Source: Omphiscola glabra (lineage: Eukaryota > Mollusca > Gastropoda > Lymnaeidae). Taken from it: a DNA stretch of 64,000 nt. The position numbers were made by a program, and so were the translations under genes. Shown piece after piece: positions 1 to 10,583 of this stretch. How positions within the stretch are numbered: position 1 is the first letter of the stretch; every line of letters begins with the position of its first letter. The notes beneath the pieces were generated by a model, which was not told the DNA's origin, ran no database searches, and saw nothing but the letters and a program-made list of their open reading frames with translations. The stretch lies in the NCBI GenBank assembly GCA_964017045.1, contig OZ024801.1:33653257-33717256 (forward strand). The letters run 5' to 3'.

Positions 1-121
1 TTTGAACTTTGACCAATTAAATAGAGCATGTCAGGCCAACCATTTCCGCAACAGACCCAAAAATTATAAACTCACTATAAATACAGCAAGAATTCACGAG
101 TAACAAAACGAAGTCTGCCGT

Positions 122-384
122 TAGCTATAGACGAGCTGTACTGCCCCAGCTAGAGACTAGCTCAGCTGACCATGCTATATAATAGCTGCGCTGTCTAGCT
201 TTAGATGAGCTGTACTACCAAAGGCAGAGCCTAGCGCAACTGACCATGCTATATAATAGCTGCACTGTCTAGCTTTAGATGAGCTGTACTGCCCTAGCTA
301 GAGACTAGCTCAGCTGACCATGCTATATAATAGCTGCACTGTCTAGCTATAGATGAACTGTATTACCAAAGACAGAGACTAGCT
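122..384. repeat. 74-bp tandem repeat, about 3.5 copies, alternating subtypes
   Basis: The motif tagctwtagaygarctgta recurs at 122, 196, 270 and 344, exactly 74 bp apart. Copies 1 and 3 continue with a 'ctgcccyagctagagac' version and copies 2 and 4 with a 'taccaaagrcagagmc' version. The array is therefore better described as about two copies of a 148-bp dimer. It decays after about 385. No coding potential is seen. Confidence 0.9.
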
Positions 385-1529
385 TACTGCCCTAGCGAGA
401 GACTGGCTGTACTGACCAGGTCGGAGACAAGCCGCACTGCCCGACTTGTATCCCCATGCTTCCATCGCTACACAATGAATTCACCAAGATATTCACAACA
501 CCAGAAATGAAACACAAAAATCCGACCGGAGTGAGCGCCTCCCAAGCAAACTACTACAACAGTATTTGAGCACTGGACCCGGCTAGGGGGGGGGGGCGAG
601 AACTGACCAACCAGAAAACGACGGACTAATGGACACCGGTGGTCGTATCTTGATGGCCCGTGGACTTTGAAGTCGGACGCACAGGCAGACGGATCAGTGG
701 TGTGAGTGACAGGTGAATGGTGGTGTGAGTTATCGAGACTGGTGGACATGTATCTTAAGACAATAGGACAGGAGTGTGTGTGTGTGGTGGGGGGGGGGCG
801 ACCAGTGGTCAGTTTGGATACATTCGCCAGGTCGGTGGTCAGTCCGATACACTGACCAGATCAATGGTCAAGTCCAGATACATTGGTCTGACCGGCGGTC
901 AGCACGTAAATCTCACTTTCTCAACTTTCTGGCCAAGATCGCAAACGATTGACCACGCGATAGGACAGTACAAGGTTACTCTTTAAAACAAAACAGATAA
1001 AAGAATAATTTATGCGCATAGTTAATTAGCCATGAAAAGAAAGAAATCGTGAGTTCAAGGTCCACACGTCCGTAACATAGGCACTGAAGGCGCTGTGTAG
1101 CAGTTTTGTCAAGTCGTAAACCAGAGTGACCTTCCCTTCGTGATGTTTTTTTTTTTTAAAGACGGTACTAATAAATGGAAGATTTTGGTCGAGAGATGAT
1201 ACACCGGGGGTAAGTGGCCAGTGGTCAGTTTTAGAAAAAAAAGGAAGGTGTGAGGCGGTGGTCACCCTCAACCCCCTGGGGACGCCCACGCAGATAACGA
1301 TAGCTGCCCCCTCGGGAAATTTTAATGATGTCCGATCTTATCTTGGTTCTGTTATCTGCTGATTTGGGAGAGTTTGGGAAAAAAAAAGGAGGGGGGGGGG
1401 GGATTTTAAACTGTTCTTAGAGGTTCATCCAGACGGACGCTTGGGAAAAATGAATTTGTTCGAACGCAGAACTGCGCGTTATATATGTGTGTTTTCCTAA
1501 AAAATGTATTTAACTAATGTGAAAATTAT
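385..1529. other. No gene recognised; low-complexity DNA with G tracts
   Basis: Both strands were read for conserved protein motifs and none were found. The stretch holds short poly-G runs near 586, 788 and 1392 and a loose series of 'ggtcagt..gatac' phrases at 805-900. Short open frames here contain proline or glycine runs generated by the G/C tracts. Confidence 0.6.
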
Positions 1530-1945
1530 TATTATTATATTAATTTTTTTATTATTATTATTGGTCTTCTTAGGGCTGGGCTCGCTGCGCTGTACATAAA
1601 AATATTAGCAAACATAATCATGACATTAAAAATAAAATTCATTTATTTAATTTAAAAAACAGCTGTATAATTATAAAGCAACAAAACAAAGACAAATGTA
1701 TATCCACACCCCCACCCCAGTGGCGTAGCGAGCTGAACTCGCGCCCGGGGCACAACACCTTTTTAGCGCTCCCCCCATTCGAAAACCATACAATATTATA
1801 GTAAAATATACCATTTGGCGCCCTATTGTGAGTAGCGCCCGGGGCATGATGCCCCCCTTCACTACGCCACTGCCCCCACCCCCCAGAACCTTGACATATC
1901 AAGCCATGGACGGCAGCCAGCAGCAGCTGCGTGTTATATATTATG
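1530..1945. repeat. Dispersed (ATT)n + 'gcgctgtacata' repeat, copy 1
   Basis: An ATT-rich lead is followed by 'ctcgctgcgctgtacata', 'caaacataatcatga' and, after an inserted element, 'agccatggacggcagccagcagcagc'-like sequence (shown here in part). The same ordered blocks occur at 27285-27520 (agcgtggt, gctcaccacgctgtacat, aaacataatcatga, agccatggacggcactc), so this is an old dispersed element. The hAT-type element at 1718-1872 interrupts it. Superfamily unknown. Confidence 0.7.
1718..1872. mobile_element. hAT-like non-autonomous element, family A, copy 1
   Basis: It begins cagtggcgtag and ends ctacgccactg, which are perfect 11-bp terminal inverted repeats. It is flanked by cccccaccc at 1709-1717 and 1873-1881. 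This fits an 8-bp hAT target duplication plus one chance base. The 155-bp body has no coding capacity. It shares internal blocks (ggcgccaaatgg-type, ttcgaatgggggg-type, gccccgggcgc) with copies at 12919 and 22868, so it is a miniature element mobilised in trans. Orientation is opposite to the other two copies. Confidence 0.88.
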
Positions 1946-4900
1946 ATAAACTTAATATTGGTTTACCCAAGCATCGATACAGTGAATCTGTCACAAAGGT
2001 CTGGCGGTGAGTCGTCAGCTTAAAGCCTGGCTGCAGAAACCAGAGATGGCGCGGAGCTCAGTGCTAGGTGCCGGGTACATTCGGACAATCCAAACAAATG
2101 AAATGTCCGTCCAGATAAGCCCGGGCGAGAGGTGGGGCCCCTGCAGGGGGTGGGGGTGTAGGTACCAGAAGTTGGCGTGAGGGGGTGGGGGAAACAAGGA
2201 CGAGCGCCCCCTGAGACGGGGCAGATGTTTACCTAGTGGATCAATACAATGGCCGCACTGCGCGTGCTTAAGACTGCGCTGGTCCACAAATCAAGAATTA
2301 ATCTCAACGGCAGGGTAATGATGGGGGAGGGAATGATACGGCACTGATGTTTAGAGGTTGAGATGTTAACCACTGACCCCTACCGACTCCCCCAACACGT
2401 GAACTAAGAATGTTTGAAGTATTTGCGATAAAAAATAATTGTAATTAGTTCCGTAAAGAATAAGAAGGCAGTTCTTTTTTTGGATATGTATAAATATATT
2501 TGTATATAAATGGATCTATTATTAAGATAAATTGTTTATTCCCCATGACCGATACGAGCCATTTAGTAAGGGCGGGTGGAAGGGAGGGGGGGAGACTTTT
2601 TAACATTGTAATAATAATTTATTTATTGTGTTACATATTTGATCTTTTTAAAGAAGAAATACGACCGTTAGGACAAATATGAACTCAAAATTAGTAATTT
2701 AACAAAAAAATTAATAAAAACCTACAAAGAAAGGAAGTCCTTTAGGACCTTGGTCCATTAAGGACATTGGTCCTTTAATCCTTTTAAGGTCATTGACACT
2801 AAACCCAATAGCTGACTAATTCTGAGTTCGACAGGTAGTCAATTTCCTCCCCCCCCCCAATACCAACACCATCCTCACGTCTACATCCACTGACATCATG
2901 TACTCACCCCCTCCCCCCCCACGGCCACCCAACCTCCACCCCCACCTCGCCTCTTATACGCCACGCCCAACACGTGCCTACCCTTAACCCAAGGACCTGG
3001 TCACTGCATCTGTCTGCGGCGTGTCTGATAATGTAATTAACTAGGGCCTAAACGCTGGGAAGTGGGGGTAAGGGGGGGGGGAGGTAGTCCCCACTCCGCT
3101 CACGAACTGACCAGCCATTGGATTACAGAGGCATCGTCCTTTCTTGGTCACAGTAGTGAATAACCGCTCCTCTAATACTCCTTTAAGCAAAAGCACTAAA
3201 GTAATTATTGTTGTACCTAAATCTTAATTTTAACAATTATTTCGCGATTTTTTTTAATCGGGGGGGGGGGGGGGGTACTTGGGGAGGGTGGGGGCGGCTT
3301 TAAGAAAAAACGCGATGTCATCCCATCATATCTCTGAAATGATGGGACCGTCAGTGGGGGGTGGGGTGGGGGGAGGGGTTACTCTATAATTTCATTACGG
3401 AACGACCGTCCCGGTTGTAAGCCATTAGGCCGATCATCTGTCCACAACACGTCTGGCAACGCTATGACGTGCCGAGATAAACTTGGCCAGTCGTGTCATG
3501 GGAGGGGGGGGGGGGGTGAGGAAATGAGTGCTGCAGCACGTACAAGGGTTCATTGGCGCATCAGATAGGGCACATTTGGGGTGTGGGGGACAGGGGGTCT
3601 TAAAATGACTTACACTCAAAAAGCGTCTCCAGTAGAACTACGAAAGAGAAATGTTGAATTCAAGATGAGTTTAAAACACATATATCTAATCATCTTGTTT
3701 TTTTTTTCTTTAAAAAAGTTCGTTAGGAATCATATACCGGGTACTACAGACTACGTGAACAAGTTTGAGAAATTATTCTGTTCAAGTTTCTAATAATAAA
3801 AAATTAAAAACTACGAAATTTGAACCAGAGATGAAAAAAAAAAGCAAAACTCCTAATCATGCTGATTAAAGTATTTCTGTTAAAGTTAACTTAAACAAAT
3901 AATACGTTATTAAACGACCGATTTTTACTTTTGAAGAGTTACGCACGCAAAACTCAACTCCGGCAGAATTGTATTGTATCGCATTTTTTTTTTTAAATTC
4001 AAAGTTCCTGCGCAAACCGGCAAATCCCAATAAGTGTGGGGGGGGGGGGGGGGGGGGGGGATTGGGAGTCAGGGTGTTATCGCCACAAGCTCAGCCCCCG
4101 GAAATCTCACCAAGTTTAATTTTTAAGTCAAGAGTGTATACAACAGACCCCCACCCCCCCCTTGATTGTTTCTCCCCCGAACGGATCCTCGTCCGGCCCC
4201 TGACATGTTCGATGGGCCGACAACGCGTGGAGACGGGCCCACAAGTGGACCGATGAATGGACCCTCGAAAAGCTAAACCCGCCCGTGGACCGCACACAAA
4301 CACGAGGTGGTATCTTTTGTTGAGATTTCAAAAAGCACCCGAGGCCCCCCAAACATTGACCACGATAACACTTGACTTGTCCTCTCTTAACACCGTTACA
4401 GCGGTCATCTCCCTTCTGTTAACTCGGTGAGGTAACAGATACTCTGTTACTTACTGTGAACGGCAAGTCACTGCAAGTAGTGGTGGCCCGAAAATAAATT
4501 CTCGTCAAATTAGGTACACAAAATAAAATAAAAATTAATTTAAAAAAAAAAAAAAACTAAGGGAAATCTGTAAAACTCCTAATATTTTTAGAAAGGCCCA
4601 TATACGGGAAATCACAAAAAAAAAACTTTGGCTAAAATGTACAGTGGAAAATAGATGGGAGTGCAGCTAAAGAGGAAATGCAAGTGCAATTTTAGAGGAA
4701 AGGGGAGACAATGCAATGTCTTTGAAATTAAGTATAGACCTGGCATTGGCATGATGGGGTTGGGGGGGGGGGGTGTCCTCAATGATGACGCCATAAACAG
4801 AATAAATAGCAACTCTACGTCTACGTCTTTAAAAAGTACGGTAAAACTGATAATCAGCACAACAACGTAAGATTACATCCTTACATCACAATGATCGAGA

Positions 4901-5435
4901 GTCTGCTGCCCATCATTACACTTACATCCTTACAAAACCGGTCATTATGACGGCGCTTAGACCATATTGACCATAAGATTCATAACGACCACAAGATTCC
5001 TATCTACCGCAAGATGGAACATGACAAACTGTCATAAGACGCCACCAGAGGCGCCATCGAAACACACGGGGTGGGGGCGGGGCGGGTGAGGCACAAGGTG
5101 GTCAGCTCTCACATTTCCTAATGAGACGCAATGACGCCCAGTTGGCCAAACAAACCAAAAGATGATCGACCTAATTAAACGTACTGCGTGGACCGACTGG
5201 TGGTGTTCATAGACCAAGCGTCATTTGCGCACCCACCTCCACTGACACATTGTATACTGATCATAATCACCGCGCCCCGGTGAGAAATTTGGCAAGGAGC
5301 GCATTTCTTCCAACTATGGATCATCTTGACGAGATGAGGTGGGGTGAAGAAGGGTATGGGGATATTTATACTTAAAATATACATCAACCTGATGCCAATT
5401 TTAGTAAGACCCGTTGATTCTCTACCAAACTTTCA
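1946..5435. other. Gene-poor stretch with long G tracts
   Basis: No conserved protein, RNA gene or transposon end was recognised. Uninterrupted G runs reach 16 bases at 3260-3275 and 23 bases at 4038-4060. A small self-complementary cluster at 2736-2790 repeats 'ttggtcc' and 'aaggac'. Degenerate 'acttacatccttaca' phrases occur at 4874-4940. Apparent open frames cross these tracts and carry no family motif. Confidence 0.6.
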
Positions 5436-5555
5436 ACACGATATAATAGGACACGATACGTTAAGACACGATACATTAGGACACGATATATTAGGAAACG
5501 ATATATTAGGACACGATATATTAGGATATGATATATTAGGACACGGTATATTAGG
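5436..5555. repeat. 15-bp minisatellite, 8 copies
   Basis: The consensus unit is acacgatatattagg. Eight uninterrupted copies differ by one to three substitutions. The period is a multiple of three, so frames stay open on both strands and produce artificial five-residue repeat peptides. Confidence 0.95.
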
Positions 5556-5697
5556 ACACCGAGCCTTTTGAAGTTGTAATGAAACCAAGGTTCCGTCAGG
5601 TCGTAAAGTACGGTGTGCGAGGAGCCGTAGATAGGACACTGTCGGGCGGGCGTTGAAGGGCACTCGCTGCAGGACAACCATTGTCAGCAAGTCGCGG

Positions 5698-5842
5698 CAG
5701 GACGGTCGTATGACAGTGGTAGGCAAAGTCTTAGGACGGTCGTATGACAATCGTAGGAGGCGGTCTTAGGACTGTCATTCGACGGTTTGACTTAGGACAG
5801 TCGTTGTGGGTCGATCGTATTACAGTCGAAGGACGGTCTTAG
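5698..5842. repeat. Degenerate ~35-bp tandem repeat
   Basis: Phrases of the form 'aggacggtcgtatgaca' and 'tcgtaggacggtctt' recur with irregular spacing. Looser relatives continue to about 5915. It is too diverged to set a firm unit. Confidence 0.65.
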
Positions 5843-7120
5843 TACGGTGGCTGGAAGCCGGTGTATAGAACGATTGTCGGTCGAAGGACAGTCGCTGTAG
5901 GACGGTCGCTTTAGGACATGTGCTGTAGTGCTGTAGCACAAACGATCCACTTTTAATCAATCTTTTACCGAACACCCATGTAGCTTCGAGACAAAAAACT
6001 CCTTCCACATATTGGCGGCGATAGAGAAACGCCAAAAATAGATCTCAAATCCCCGATAGCTAAAAATAAAACTAACGATGGCTTTCCGTTTCCCCCCCTC
6101 CCCCCGCGGACTACACACCTATGGCATTTATTACCCCGATTAATTACAGGGGTGTCACCCCAGTAAGGGAGCTGGCTTAATTAGATCGGGGGGAACCAAC
6201 GAAGCTTGTCGTGCTACACAGAGTCTGGCCACCGACCAGGCCTAGGCCTTGTTCTCCGCCGGAGAAAGTTTCTAGCTGCTATGACCGTCCTCAGTGCCAG
6301 TACCTCGCCTTCCCCAAACGTCCCGGGACGCGCCAAAGATTTTCACGACAGGGGTTCCTCCAATTTTTGTTCCCGGGGTAGGGGAAAGTCGACCGTGTTC
6401 AACAATGGGGTTTTAACACATTTAGTGGCATCGCATATCCGCCGTTATAGACGAGGGTTGTCACTATGCAAGAGGAGACAATGAGAAACGGGAGGGTGGG
6501 GGGAGGAGAGACTTTGTTATCAGCCCCGATGGAAGGTGCAATCCTTTGTGATGAGATTTCCATCTTCCAAAGAAGGTTAGGGATGGGGGCGGTCGGATTA
6601 TGTCTGTCGGGAAGAGGCAATTAGTCAAATAATGACAGTAAGCTGACAGAGTTATGGGCCGTGACATATTAAATGGAGACTATCCTGTCATCTTAAATCT
6701 GAGGAGCTGGCTTGCTTAAGGCGTTGTTAGCCGTTAGGGGGCCGGTATGGTTGGTGGGCCTGGCTTGTGAAATCTGAACTCACGGCTCGTGCCAGTTAAA
6801 CTTTGGTAGCAATTCTGTGACTAAGGCCATGATCCAGGAGATATTTTCCATTCCGGTATCGAATTCTTCAGATGTGACAGCTGGGATTGCAGTCCTTGCA
6901 GGCCTTAACGGACATGTTCCATGTGGAAGTCTAACGGGAAAATTCCATAAGGAAATCGTCACGACTATTATATGTGGACATCGAACACAAAAACAATGCA
7001 TTTAAAAAAAAGAATAAGGTTTCTTTCACAATAACTTTCCAGTGTATTACTTCTACTGCTATCCACTATCCACTATACTGCATATCCTTCTAAATTTTCA
7101 CAAGGATATATGCATATTTT
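5843..7120. other. No gene recognised
   Basis: Unique-looking sequence of mixed composition. A frame at 6790-7005 on the plus strand is open and not low complexity, but it has no recognisable motif and no convincing splice boundaries. It is not called. Confidence 0.5.
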
Positions 7121-7126
7121 CAATAA

Positions 7127-7284
7127 CGGACCTGTTTACCCTCAAACTCTTAAAATCGTACACAATCATCACACAATCATTCAATACATTATCTTAATAG
7201 TAAAAAATAAACATACAGTACATATAATGTATACACCTCAAAATCGTACATTGTACGCCAAAATCGTAAGAGTGAACAGGTCTG
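7127..7284. mobile_element. Miniature element with 6-bp target duplication, copy 1
   Basis: The ends are ggacctgttta at the left and gaacaggtctg at the right, which are inverted repeats. The element is flanked by caataa at 7121-7126 and again at 7285-7290. A second copy, inverted, lies at 53313-53462 and also has a 6-bp duplication. The interior is AT-rich with 'aaatcgta' blocks and a 'cgtacattgtacg' palindrome. It has no coding capacity. A 6-bp duplication does not fit hAT (8 bp) or Tc1/mariner (TA). Dada and IS3EU are superfamilies reported with about this length, but the assignment is open. Confidence 0.85.
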
Positions 7285-7459
7285 CAATAAGTTTATAAAT
7301 CACAATACTTTTGACAGAAGAAGGGGGAAAAAAGGGGGAGGGGGATGGATTCAAACTAAATAGCGCAGGGTTTTCAATAGATTGTAAAACGCGCTCATGA
7401 AATGGAAGTAAAAATGTATGAAAATCTTTCCTCCAACTAGAATAGTCCCAGACCATGTT

Positions 7460-7675
7460 TGTGTTGGACGGCGCCCAGAGCGCGACCGTGACCATTAGCA
7501 GGACGGTGCCGCTAACAACTCTTGTGTATGGCGTGCCGGGCCCGGGACGTGTTTGCGCCAAGCACGGAGAATTCCTCACGTCCGGCGTGACAGGCGACAC
7601 GTGACGTAATCGTGCGGATGAATTTAATGGGCGTGCCTTCCAGGCCGGACTTTTAATAAAGCCGTGCACGCCACA
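7460..7675. promoter_or_regulatory. CpG-rich block with E-box and CRE-like sites (tentative)
   Basis: This short GC- and CpG-rich island stands out from its AT-rich surroundings. It contains cacgtg at 7598-7603 overlapping tgacgtaa at 7602-7609, i.e. an E-box fused to a CRE-like half site. The minus-strand frame across it is open and includes a hydrophobic stretch (SGTVLLMVTVALWAP). It continues into the transposon at 7127-7284, so it is not a convincing gene. Any promoter role is inference from composition. Confidence 0.2.
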
Positions 7676-7927
7676 CAATATGTCTTCAGGACATAACATT
7701 TACACATATCTAGCAAAAAGTACCGATACTATTCTAATGAAAAAAAAGATGTCCATTTATTTTCATGAATAGTAGGCACATAACGATGGAAGGGGAAAAA
7801 ACTTGAGCGCGATAAAAAAAAAATTCAACCCTAATTCAATAAGCTCTGATATGAGTCTTGTAGGCCCAAGTAAAATTTCAAGTGTCTGCTAGTATTTGTA
7901 TTTCTTCTTGTTATTGTATACCTTGGA

Positions 7928-8227
7928 TTAGGTATCCAGAAACTACGGTCCGCGGACCAGATCCGACCCACAAGGGAGTCATTAATCAGGCCCACCTGGC
8001 CACCGTAATAGTATTTGGCTAGCACTAACATGCAACCGGACATGGATCATATCAATAGCCAAAACTGCCTTTGAAATACTATTAAGTTGATGGGTTTTTT
8101 TCCCACTATAAATAATGTAAGTGCAGTGTGCATATAATTGACACGTGCAGTGTGCATATAGTCGGGCCCCCGACAGTGTTTGATGACTCTGATCCGGCTC
8201 CTTGACTAATAACTTTGAGGACCCCTG
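7928..8227. mobile_element. Decayed hAT-like element
   Basis: The left end reads tatccagaaactacggtccg and the right end aactttgaggacccctg. The two are imperfect inverted repeats of the 'CAGGGGTCCTCAAAGT' kind typical of hAT non-autonomous elements. Subterminal 'ggtccgcggaccagatccg' and 'tgatccggctcc' strengthen the match. An internal 25-28 bp direct repeat ('gtgcagtgtgcatata') occurs near 8110-8160. I found no target duplication, so the exact ends are uncertain. Confidence 0.5.
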
Positions 8228-8764
8228 CCCGGGTGGTTGGCGCCGACTACTTTGAGAACCTCTTGATATATCGGACTAGTTATACGCCAGAGGTGAAAAC
8301 GGTAAAAACAAAGAAAATTAGACGGGGGAAAAGTTCTTTTAAAGAGAGGGTATGAGATCGAGTGGAAAATGTCAACCGAGTGAGCTGTCCTGGGGCGTCA
8401 CGCCCATTTACCCTCCGCCCTCGTACCGACAGGTACGTAAATAAACACCTTGACACGGCGACACGCCAGGTGTGTGCTGACCACAACTATTGGAACGTGT
8501 TCCCATCGATTTGTGATCAGCACACGTCTCTGACTCGGGTGATGAGTTCTGTTGAGCTGCGAGCGGTTCACAACTGAATGCGCGAGTGGAGTGCATGACA
8601 ACACACAGGGGGGTTAGGGTGAGCCGGGTGTTTAGGGTGAGGCAGGGGGTTATATGTAGTATGAAGGGCTCTGAAAACCAAGTGAGTGAGTCTTGATAGT
8701 TCTTTAAAATGTAAAATGGGTGGATCATGATTGGTACGTTAATGAAAATATATTATCTCCAAAC

Positions 8765-8906
8765 CAGCGGTTCTCAACCTGTGGGCTGTGGGTCGTGACC
8801 CCTAACGATAGGCTACACAGGCTTCCCCTAATTTTATGGTAAGGGTCACTACAACATGAGGAACTGTGTTAAAGGGTCGCGGCATTAGGAAGGTTGAGAA
8901 CCACTG
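8765..8906. mobile_element. SPIN-type hAT non-autonomous element, internally deleted
   Basis: The left end cagcggttctcaacct pairs with the right end aggttgagaaccactg. The internal phrases 'ggtcgtgacccc' and 'acaacatgaggaactg' match the SPIN family (hAT superfamily). Its 142 bp is about 55 bp shorter than the other copies because the central block around 'aagaccatcg' is missing. The flanks ctccaaac and gtctaaac agree at six of eight positions, consistent with a decayed 8-bp duplication. Confidence 0.88.
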
Positions 8907-10328
8907 GTCTAAACGATGGCCTGCCTATACATAATGTTGTAACAACTTTTTACCGAGAGAGTGCTAGTATTATGTATAATAGGTCCACCTTACCTTGGAA
9001 AATTTTAAAGGTAATAAAACACAGCCTGCAGGTGCACCCAGTGTAGCATCACAGTAGAGAAGCCACGGCACAAGAAATGGGTCCTTTCACTTTCGGGGAA
9101 TTCCGATTTTAAAAGTCTGATGTTGTTAAAAAACGAATCAATTTTTAAAAAACTAGTCAGTATAAAAAACTGCTCAAACTTCGTTTTCCATGTGTGTATC
9201 TATGCTCAACTATCCTCGAGGTCTGGACAGGTCACTCACGCAGAGTAAAATATCTGTCGCTGGTCTGGTCCAGTGTAGACCTGGTGTTAACTTACAGAAA
9301 TTACAGCTGGCACAGACAGTTGTTCTTTTTAAATCCACGATCACAGCTAACAACGGTAAAACCAAGAAACCACTACACTACATGTTAGAAAATGGTGCCG
9401 CCCATGTATGTAATCACCACGGATACACACTTGTCTAAGAGAACGTTCACGTCATCGATGTATCCTGGATAAGCCACTTGTTGCGCTTAATGATACACAT
9501 AAGACAATCACTCCAAACTGGAGTGAACAGAGCTGCTGTTCCTCCCTCGAACAATCGAACACTTGGTGTAAGTAACGTCTGACCCGTGGCCAGCGATACA
9601 CGCAACAAGAACAACACGGGCCGTTCAGCCCAGCACACGCTGACCACCATTACCCACCCCCTCCACCTGTGCCTTGGTAGCATCGCATCGACCTCCCACC
9701 CACCCCCTCGGTTATTTTAATATCCCCCCCCCCGGGCCGCAAGTGACACCTCTCTATTCCGACTTTACCTCCAAACACCCCCCCCCCACACACTCACATA
9801 TTACGCCACAGGTTCGACTCACCCACCATCACCCCCATCCCCACAAGTTTCATCAGTACCACCGCCACCACCCCTCCTCGCCCAGCGGCTGCCAAACGAG
9901 ACTGACATGCCTCGCCTGACCACACAAGATTGCACAAGACTGAACGGACCGATTGCTGGGTCAACTCGTTACATTCGAACCAGGGGAGAGAATTATAGCC
10001 AAAAAACCTGTTGTGGGGGAAAAGGGGGGATGACTAAGCGTGTTAGTAGGCTTTGGTGGCAACCTTCCCTTGTCAAGAGGATCTGGGTGTGATTATAAAT
10101 TGACGATATTTATATGTTTATTATGCACACAAATTTACGTACATCAATCGGGACTGCATATATTCTAAAATTATCAACATAAAATAAATGGACCCGCTGT
10201 TTGAAGTCTTAGAGACAAAAAAAACCAAACAAGTCTGATACATGAGTAAAAAAAAAAAATCTGAATGTAAATGAAAACTATTTTTTTAAAGCAATTAATG
10301 CAAGAGAAAAAGTATGACATTTTTAGAC
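8907..10328. other. No gene recognised
   Basis: No transposon end, RNA gene or conserved protein was seen. Stretches 9715-9860 are C-rich low complexity ('cacccccccc', 'caccatcaccccc'). Confidence 0.55.
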
Positions 10329-10583
10329 ACCATCAGAGAACCTGCGCGACCGAAATACTACAACACTAGACAGCGACGAGGCCACGACAGGCTGTTCCGG
10401 CTCATACCAGCGTGAAGCCAGTGCAGGTACTGCTCATTCCTGCCAAAGACAATCAGGGGCTGGAACAAGCTTCCAAAAGGAACGGTTGAGGCGACGACGC
10501 TTGACACAATTTGCGTCTATTTCCTCAGGCCTCCCAACCCCCGGTGCATGATACCCTCACTAAGTAGCCCTTGCAACCAGTGA
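10329..10583 (+). pseudogene. C-terminal end of a dead non-LTR (LINE) reverse transcriptase
   Basis: Reading the frame whose codons start at 10341 gives a continuous peptide with KYYNTRQRRGHDRLFRLIPA, one in-frame TGA at 10413, then CRYCSFLPKTIRGWNKLPKG and on to a stop at 10581. The pattern R-x-RRGH..FR..P, then an S-F-x-P-x-TIR-x-WN-x-LP motif, is the hallmark of the region after the reverse-transcriptase domain in CR1/L2/Jockey-type LINEs. Such a protein would nick target DNA and copy its own RNA at that site. Here only about 85 residues remain, the stop interrupts them, and no RT catalytic motif is present upstream, so it is a 5'-truncated dead insertion. The downstream 'agaagaagatc' at 10687 may be part of the 3' tail. 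The clade is not determined. Confidence 0.8.

Noticed and set aside
7238..7699. 153-codon minus-strand frame with a hydrophobic segment
   Set aside because: The frame runs through the miniature element at 7127-7284 and has no family motif.
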